DNA of 64,000 nucleotides from Maylandia zebra (Eukaryota > Chordata > Actinopteri > Cichliformes > Cichlidae): assembly GCF_041146795.1 (NCBI RefSeq), contig NC_135173.1, positions 68,425,251 to 68,489,250 on the forward strand, written 5' to 3'. This document shows, piece by piece, positions 56,236 through 64,000 of the stretch (positions within the stretch are counted from its first letter, which is position 1; every line of letters begins with the position of its first letter). The notes beneath the pieces were generated by a model that worked only from the letters and a program-made list of their open reading frames with translations, did no database searches and was not told the origin of the DNA. Both the position numbers and the translations under genes were made by a program.

Positions 56236-59200
56236 TCAGGTTAACGGTGCAAGGACTGTGAGTCCGTCCATGTCCAGCTCCACAGAGTGGACACTGAAGT
56301 CTCCCAGACCCTGAAACACACCAGAAACCATCAACACAGGACAGATGGTCAGGAATTACTCTGCTCCGCCAGAGCAGCTTAGCATGATCCACAGTTCAGA
56401 ATAATCCCCCTGTATCACACGCCAGCCCCGTAGAAAACAAGACAATTTAGCTCCTCCCACCTTAGGCTTTTTTTTTTTTTTTTTAAAGCTTGCTTCTTCT
56501 GATCAGACGCCTCTCTGTGACATCATCCAGAGTCAAGAGTAGAAAATAAACTGTCTAGATCAGTCCACACTGAGCTCATTATAAACTTTGTTTTACAGGA
56601 GCAGCTCTGACATGTTTTGAACTAAAGATTTTAAACCTGAGTTAAGCTTTAAAACTAATGACAGGGTTTATTTGAGGCCCCAGTGGGTTGTGAAGTCATC
56701 TTTCCTGACTAAAGGTCAAAGGTCAACTGCTGTTGTAAAAGCTTTGCTGAACAAACTGTACTGTCTCCTGTAAAGAGAACCTGTGAATGTGTGGGTTTAT
56801 TAAAGCTGAACGACATCAAACGTAGACACGTTGGACTCGCTGCTCCGCCCTGTGGTTCAAAGTGGTATTACATGAACGTACAGCGTATCACCGACTCAGG
56901 TCTTGTATTTATGTTTGTTCTATTCATAGAATAGAATAAATTTGACCTCTGACCCTGACCAATTCTTACCGGCATGTTGTTGAGGACCTGCAGCACCGCC
57001 TCCCGCTGTCGGGGCTCTCGAGTCAGCAAATAAAGGAAGCCGCCGCCACCGGCCCCGGCCAGACTCTGGCCCAGGACCAGCGGCCTCAGGGCCTCCATCA
57101 TAGCGCGCACTGACGCTGGCTCGCAGCCCGGGGCCATCAGCTTCTTCTGCTGCCATGAGCGGTCCAGACACTCCCCCAGCCTGGACAGAGAACCTGTAGG
57201 GGAAGTGGTCATTTAGCCTTTCTGAAACACACTGACGTTGGGCACACTGCATTCTGGGAAATGTAGGAAATGTCCCACTGAAGTGTCTCACCGTCCACGC
57301 AGGCCCGAGCGCACTCCTCTGAATTACACACCAGCTGCTGGGCGTTCTGCACCATCGACGGCAGGCGGCTGTACCAGCTGCGGACCACATCCTGCATGCA
57401 GGACACACATCATCATCACCAGCTTCATCTCAGCAGCTTTATTCCAACCCTGACGGCTCTCTGTTACTCGGAGTCTTGTCACATTCGCTCTGCTTGTTTT
57501 TACCTTGACGAGTTTCACTTTTCTCCTCTTTGACTTCATGAATCGACTTTTGTTTTTAACTTTTTAAGATGAAAGAGGAGCTGAGAGTGGAGCAGACAGG
57601 AAAGAAAGGAGAGCCCACTCCAACAGCTCCACCTCCACCCTCGCCTGCAGCTCCATCCCCCTCAGGAGAGAGATGTGCAGACTCCGGCCAGGCCAAGCTG
57701 CTGCCCCTGATGGCTCCGCCTTCAGAGATTCTGGAGACAGGAAACCTCAACCCGCCATCTGAAGCTGCTGCAGTTCGTCTACCAGCCCTGTATCAGTGTG
57801 GAGGATGCCACCACCACCATCATCATCATCATCGTCATTATTGTGATGTCTGATCAGTCCTGGGAACAAAGACGTGCAGCCAGACAACCCGACAGGTGGA
57901 CCGCAGTCTGAGCAGCACAGGTGATTTCCAGCCTCCAGGTACATGCAGCAGGATGATTACAGGAGGGTGGAGGACAGATGTGAGCTTAACCATCCTACGG
58001 CTGGACTTCAGGAAGCAGGCTCCTTCCCCCTCTCTCCCCCGTCAGTGGGTGAGGAGGGGGAGGAGTGCTCCTAACCTGTCTTTAAAACTCCTGAGGAGCC
58101 GCACGTCGTGGTGCTGCCAGTGTTTTTTAAGCAGCAGAATTAAGGAGCGTGCTCGTACACAGAGAGCGTCTCATTGGTTGATCCTGAAAGTACCCACCTG
58201 CAGCAGATTTCGGGCCAGCCGGGTCTTCCCGGTGTAGACCAGCAGGAGGTGCTGCTCCAGAGCAAGCGAGAACTCCTCAGGAAGACTGAGACGCTCCACC
58301 TGCACCTGCAGGGGGAGGGATGCTCTGGATCGACCCACCTTTACTCCGCCTACCAGACCCCCCACCTGATCCTGCCAGCCTCCACCTGCAGGAGGAGGAG
58401 GAGGAAGATGAGAAGGAGCAGGAGAAGGTGTTTAGTGATGAAGGGCGTGACAAACCTGTGGTAAGAATCTGCTCCAGGTACAAAACGGCGTGGATCAGGG
58501 AGTCCGTGTCATAGGTTCGCCTGGTACACCTGTACACCGCGGCCAACAGCGCCCCCGCCAGGATGCTGCTGGTACCTGCAGAAAGAGGACCAATCAAAGT
58601 GCTGAACTCCTCCATCACCTACAAGCTCTGTTTCCTGTTTCTCACCCAATCCCGATCCCGTCGGCAGCTCCGACCAGCTGTGGAGCTCCACCCCTCCTCC
58701 CCACCGCTCCATCAGCTGATGCCCCAGAGGATGCTGGGAGGTCAGGGACACCAGCCCACTACAGACACACACCGCCTTCAGCAGCGCTCCTGTAACACAC
58801 AGACACACACAGTCAGCTTCCCACTTCCTTCCTGTTGTCCCAGTTTAGCCGGTAAACGATGTACCGGGAGCGTGAGGCTGACTGTAATCCTTCAGGTCAT
58901 CCAGGCTGTCGCACGCCGTCTCCGTGGAAATCCCACTGCTCCGCCCTCCAGTGTAGCTGACCAGCAGGAGGCGGGGCTCAGAGATGCGACGTGCTCTAGC
59001 ACCAATAGGACGCTTCCCGTCGACCTTCACCGCAACGTTTGTGACGGAGCCCCCGTGCTCGAATGCGATTGGTGGAGTGTCACTCCAGCCGCCTGAAACA
59101 CAGACACAGGGTCAGCGTCTAAAGGACCAACTGCCCCTGAATGCACCATGAACCTTTATCCAATGACCTGCTAAATCCAGCCTAGCTGGACACTCCACTT

Positions 59201-62200
59201 CCTGCCACTGTCCAAGGGGCTGGACTTTGCCCTGTCCAATGGAGATGAATCTTTGAGATGACATCACAGCCTTCCGTAACAGCACCTGTCCGGCGCCTTC
59301 GTAGTGCCGCGCCGCCCGCACCAGCAGATCAGGCCTGTAGGAGGCAGCAACACCCAAGGCGTTTACCATCGCTATATCAGCCAGACCATGTGACACAAAC
59401 AGTGCAGCGCCCACCTGCTGAGCCAGTGCTGCCGCTGCACGGTGAGTGCGTGGACTCCGCCCCTCAGGTCACCCTCCTCCAACATGGCGTAGGCGGAGCT
59501 CCAGGCTTCATTAGCCGCTGGCCCGCTCCTCAGACCTCCCCGCCCGCTGGCCATGCACACCAACACGTCCGCGATGCAGGAGAGACAGCGGGCAGCCACG
59601 CCCAGATCTGCTCCGAGCTCCACCCCCTGCTCATTGCTCCCTGCAGCGACTGAAAACAAACTAGAATTACCAAAGGAACCTCAGCAAGTTTCCTGAAACT
59701 GGCCAATCAGAAAACTTATTTGATACACAGAAGGAGGAGCCAAAACTGGCTGTTTCTATGGGCCCATCATAGAGGAGCGGACACTCACTGCTGTCCAGAG
59801 CTTCCAGCAGCGCCCCCTGCTGGCCTCCCAGCACAGCGGCCCTGACGCAAGGCAGCAGGCAGACGTCCGAGCGCCTCCTCAGGGCGTCGGCCACACGCCG
59901 CCTTCCCACCAGGAACAGCAGCTCCTCCCTTCGCTGTAGCTCCGTCTCCTGGTGGGTGAGCAACAGCACCTCCTTCAAAGAAAGCCTCCACGCCTCCCTC
60001 CACCCTCCCAGGCAGCCGCCCCCCCCCAGCAGCCAGGCCACGCCTCCCTCTAGACCCACAGCACCTCCTCTGGGGTGGAGGACTGGGAAGAGGCGAGCTT
60101 CCAGGAGGGAGCGCCGTTCTCCTCGAACCCACAGCTCCTCCGACCTGAGGACACGCACAGAGACACAACCACACACATGTGACATTTGTGGAGGTCAGGA
60201 GGTCAACGATGTCATTAATATGACTAACATACTGACATAAAAACAAAAGTTTTCCATCCAGAAGTCTCAGCTCAAACTACATCAAACAGATGGAAGTTTA
60301 ACTGTTTCTGAACTAAAACCTGAAGCTGTGCAGCCGAGGACACGACGTGAGTGTTGGGAGGAGGAGGAGGGAAAGATGAAGCACATCTGGTCAGGTGGGA
60401 ATTCTTTTACCTCCACAGTTGTAGTTCTTTCTTGATTAGACTAATCAATCATATTTTTGTATTTTTTAATTCTTTTTTTTTTTTTTTTATAAATCTCAGC
60501 ATTTCCTGTATGTATTTCCAATTAATTTCCAGCGTTGAACAGGCATAAATTATGAATTTTTTAATGAGGCTTTTATTGTGAAGTTCTTCATATTCAGGAG
60601 AACTTTTTATTTCACTTAAATTCAGTTTCATTTACATAAAATGTAAATGATGGTGATGGCAGCTACATTGTAACTGACAGAGGCGAGGCTGCCGGACACT
60701 GGCGCCACCAGTAGGCAGCGGGGGGAAGTGTCTTGCCCAAGGACACAACGGCCGAGACTGTCCAAGCCGGGGTTCGAACCGGCAACCTTCCGATTAAAAG
60801 ACGAATTCCCAACTCTTGAGCCACGATCGCCCCCACATTTTAAGATAAAGAACGGCTCGGGGGGGGGGGGGCAGCCGTTTAAGGGACCGGCTGTGGGTGA
60901 GAGGTGCTGAGTCTTACTGTGTTCCCGTCCTGCTGTAGAAGTTGTTCCACGTCTGGTTGAGGAAGGAAGCGTTGCTGTCGTCAGAGGAGATCTGAGGAAG
61001 AGGAGGAGACATCAGATAACACTGGAACGCCACATATGCCCTGAGGAGGCGGCGGCCCAGGAGAATATAAAGATCTCCTGTGTTTTACCTCCAGGTCGTC
61101 GTGCGCTCCCATCACCGTGTAGACGTACAGCTGCAGCTCCCCCAGCTCAATCCGATGTCCCTGGATGATGATGTCACTGCTGAGAGGCAGGAGCCGGAGA
61201 CTTGGTGAGGTCGACAGCTCGAGACCTGACAGCAGACAGCCTGTTGGGACGTCCAGAGGACCCTGACGGTCAGACGGTGGAAATGTTGACACGTTGTCTC
61301 CATAAAAACACTGACTTCCTGCTTCTGATCTAACATCATGTCTGGAGAAACATGCAGTGTGGAAATACTAGACTCTGCTCTCAGGAGCGTGCAGTCAGAA
61401 TACAGTCTGGGTCTGAAACTCCTCCCCACCTGTAGGTGGCAGTGTTGCACCACTGCTCCTGCAGCCACGGAAACGGCTCCCTCCAAAACGCTATTGATCA
61501 CCCGACCTCCTTCGCTCAACACGTCCTCGTTCTGATGAAACAGGAAGTGGAGCAGAGTTAAACGCTTGTTGATTGATCAATAATGGAGGCCTGACCTCTG
61601 GTGGACACAACATGAACTGCAGTCATCGCTGAGCTTGCGTGACATTTGTCTCACTAAATGAACCCTCCGTGAATTTTCCGCTGATGATCAAATCTGTGGA
61701 AGTAAGCTGTCGTCCTTCAGTCAGAAATCATCCCACATCACGTATGGAGGGTCGAGAGAATAAACAATTCAAAATATGAAGTCGTTTTATTTTGAAAACT
61801 TATTATTATTTTGCAGTTCAGAGAGATCCTAGATAATATCCTGATGGAGTGGCAGAGCCTCTGCTGGGAAGTCCTTGGACACCGGGTATCCCAGAATGCA
61901 TTTCAAATTAAGTCACAGGTGCATATGTACTGTCCCTTTAAATAAAAACATTAAAAGAAAAGCTTTGAAAGACGCTCGAGACACAGTGCAGGACAGAGAA
62001 CGTGACATAATTCATCAAACTGTAAAACAACTACATGTTTTTACAAAACTTCGTAATGTAGTTTAATTAATTAACGACACATTTAAGGAATTAACATATA
62101 AAAATATTTTAATGTGTTTAACATGTATTTCCAGTTTGAATGAATTCACTTGTCATTTTCTGATGTATTTATTTCATTTTGACAACATGGGGAAGCTGGA

Positions 62201-63922
62201 GTCAGGGAAGCGCTTAGTTTCTCACATGCCCACAAAAACAAGCACCAATTACACAATTATTCATAAACTGTACATAAAGGATGGAGGCAGGAACAATCAC
62301 CTGGATATGCGAGAGAGTGTTTCTCCCCGTCCAATCGCGGCTCAGTCGGTCGACGTGCGCCTTCCCAGACAGAGTCAGGTAGTCGTAGCGACCGCCGGGG
62401 ACGTACACTGTGAAACGAGGACATGTCAGCAGGCAACGGCGGCATAAAGAAAGAGCGAACGGAGGAGGTGGAGAAACTGACCCAGACTCAGCGGAGCTCC
62501 TCTCAGGATCCTCCACAGCTCTGCCCTGCCGCTCCTCACCACCGCCCCCTGCGGCCCGACCGCTGAACTGCAGCCGGCTCGCTCCTCGCTCACAAACTGA
62601 TCCCGAGTCAGATCCGAGCAGAGACACTTTAACACGTCCAGGAAGAGAGACACCTGAGGAGGAACCACAGCGAGGAGTCACATCAGCATCCACCAGGAAA
62701 CAACTTGGGAATCTTTATCGCTCCAGCTCGTGCTGCTGCTTTTAAATATGGACGACAGGACGTTAAATTACAGCCGGCCATCTGTCGGAGCAGGTAACTC
62801 TGTAGCGCCTTGAACGCAGCACATCTCGTCGTGTGAGGGCCTCATCGTCACGCGTGATGGATCTGAACTTTCTACGGTTAGATGTCTAGTAGCCATGACG
62901 ATGACTGCGACTCGCCCGACAAACAAAAGTCGTTACAAAAAGCCCAACATCGTCTCCACGGTGATTCACGCCGCTCAGTGTCGATGTTTCAAACCGGGAT
63001 TATGATCTCGGGTAAACGAGTACAGGTCAGAGGTCATGTTAGTCCTGTGGGCGGGACTCACAGTCACACACTTTATAAAATCAGCATCGTAACTCAAACT
63101 TTAGTTGTTTTGTTAAAACTCATATTTCTCGATTTAGTGAAAGGATTGTTTTGACTTTTTATTTTTAATTACAAATCATTTCACTTCATTTTTACACACA
63201 TATAATATCATATATAATATTTTGATCTATTTTTTGTAGATCAATGCTCGGGTTATGGACTTTCATAGTTTCATGTATCATATATTTGGTGTTTAATTTC
63301 ATATATTTAATTTATTTTAATCCAAAAAACATTTTTTCTTTCCATTACACAACTTCAGCAACTTTCTCGTATTTATCTTTTTTTTCCACTTGAAACTCTC
63401 ATCCTTCATCATGACATCTCCAAGTCTTAGTTCTCTTCCAGACTAACTTCCCTGGATGACAAATACACGTACCTGGAGGGGCGGAGCTCCAGAGTCCAGC
63501 CCCAGGTAAGTGCAGCCGTCCAGAGGCGGCGTGACGTGAGTCTGCAGTAACTTCTCGGACACGGACCTGCTGAAGAAGACCGGACCCGACACCTGCAGAC
63601 ACACACCTCACCATGAGCATAAACCAACATGTGCAGAGTGATTATTAAACACAAAGGCTCAAAATGACATTAAAAAAAAAATCACAATTATATTAAAATG
63701 ATTAAAAGTATAAAATGATCAGTCTTAAAGTATTCGGCCGTGGAGAATCTGTCAGTGACTTTGTGATGTGTTTCAGTTTGAGCCTAAATGGCTTCTCCTG
63801 GAGAATTAAAAGGTGTGTTTGATTTGAGCTAGAAGACGCACCAGTGGCACTTTCCCATCAGGCATTGCAGCGCGCTGGATCTGCTCTTTGGTGCCTCGAT
63901 AGATGATGTCTCTGACTCGTCC
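56236..63922 (-). CDS. fcsk: L-fucose kinase, C-terminal 888 residues (5' end outside window)
   Basis: Cytosolic ATP:L-fucose 1-phosphotransferase of the GDP-fucose salvage pathway. Seventeen exons on the minus strand: 63842-63922, 63473-63592, 62482-62653, 62301-62407, 61430-61531, 61089-61262, 60918-60991, 59789-60144, 59415-59649, 59168-59334, 58865-59092, 58646-58789, 58456-58575, 58198-58385, 57292-57391, 56970-57193, 56236-56310; 2667 bp in frame. The N-terminal pyrophosphorylase-like part is represented by [18 protein letters not shown] and [23 protein letters not shown] (beta-helix-like). The GHMP kinase part has [25 protein letters not shown], the ATP loop [39 protein letters not shown] and [17 protein letters not shown]. 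Human FCSK is 1084 aa, so about 200 residues lie beyond 64000. One intron (59335-59414) is only 80 bp. Confidence 0.96.
56395..56560. repeat. Dispersed repeat (TCAGAATAATCC family)
   Basis: Opens CAGTTCAGAATAATCCCCCT and contains GCTCCTCCCACCTTAGGC, a T-rich run, and CCTCTCTGTGACATCATCCAGA. It parallels 8243-8395. It lies in the last fcsk intron. Confidence 0.6.
60655..60830. mobile_element. SINE fragment in an fcsk intron
   Basis: Carries TGGCAGCTACATTGTAACTG, GACAGAGGCGAGGCTGCCGG, GTCTTGCCCAAGGACACAAC, then a reverse B-box-like GGGGTTCGAACCGGCAACC. It matches the SINE body at 11870-12050 and is deleted internally relative to it. Confidence 0.65.
62700..63470. other. fcsk intron, no exon seen
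   Basis: The intron between the 63473-63592 and 62482-62653 exons. AT-rich from 63100 to 63400. No domain in any frame. Confidence 0.5.
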
Positions 63923-64000
63923 CTGACGGAAAACAACATTTAAATATTCAAAAGAGAAAAGAGGAGAGCACATGGAAAAAAGGTGTGAATGAACTAAGTG

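Noticed and set aside
58563-59096. 177-residue plus-strand frame
   Set aside because: Crosses several fcsk exons and introns in antisense; the minus-strand kinase motifs are decisive.

Overview
The window is vertebrate nuclear DNA, almost certainly from a teleost fish and plausibly an African cichlid. Genes are split into many short exons with GT..AG introns. Protein families are vertebrate-specific (SYCP3, PCLAF, NEDD1, ETFRF1, GRAMD2A, fucokinase). The spacer DNA holds non-autonomous hAT-like DNA transposons, a tRNA-derived SINE, LINE scraps and long CA/GT microsatellites typical of teleosts. The species call is an inference; the gene calls rest on exon-by-exon translation against remembered human proteins. 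For each complete host gene I chained the exons by splice phase, and every chained length divides by three.

Layout, left to right. 1-1480: two exons of a granzyme-like trypsin-family serine protease, apparently a remnant, split by a 1-kb hAT-like element. About 2960-21045 (+): gramd2a, with a long 5' intron full of transposons, including a three-deep nest at 11.58-13.9 kb. 23481-26700 (+): sycp3, eight coding exons. 28243-32659 (+): a RING-H2 E3 ligase with a basic nuclear signal, one SUMO-interaction-like motif and one ubiquitin-binding-like helix. 33797-39714 (+): a tandem 5'-truncated copy of that ligase, with its own TATA promoter, a six-residue start exon and an array of five intact plus one decayed SIM/ubiquitin-helix exons. 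39925-43122 (-): etfrf1 with a hAT-like element in its only coding intron. 44936-49538 (-): nedd1, 15 coding exons. 50.4-53.5 kb: AT-rich, transposon-filled spacer. 53551-55862 (+): pclaf. 56236-63922 and beyond the right edge (-): fcsk (L-fucose kinase), at least 17 exons; the N-terminus lies outside the window.

The genes are not an operon. Several have cell-cycle or germline roles (sycp3 meiotic axis, nedd1 spindle microtubule nucleation, pclaf PCNA-dependent DNA repair). The most interesting locus is the tandem ligase pair at 28-40 kb: by architecture it looks like a SUMO-targeted ubiquitin ligase, and the second copy has multiplied the reader exon while keeping the phase symmetry that lets such exons be added without breaking the frame.
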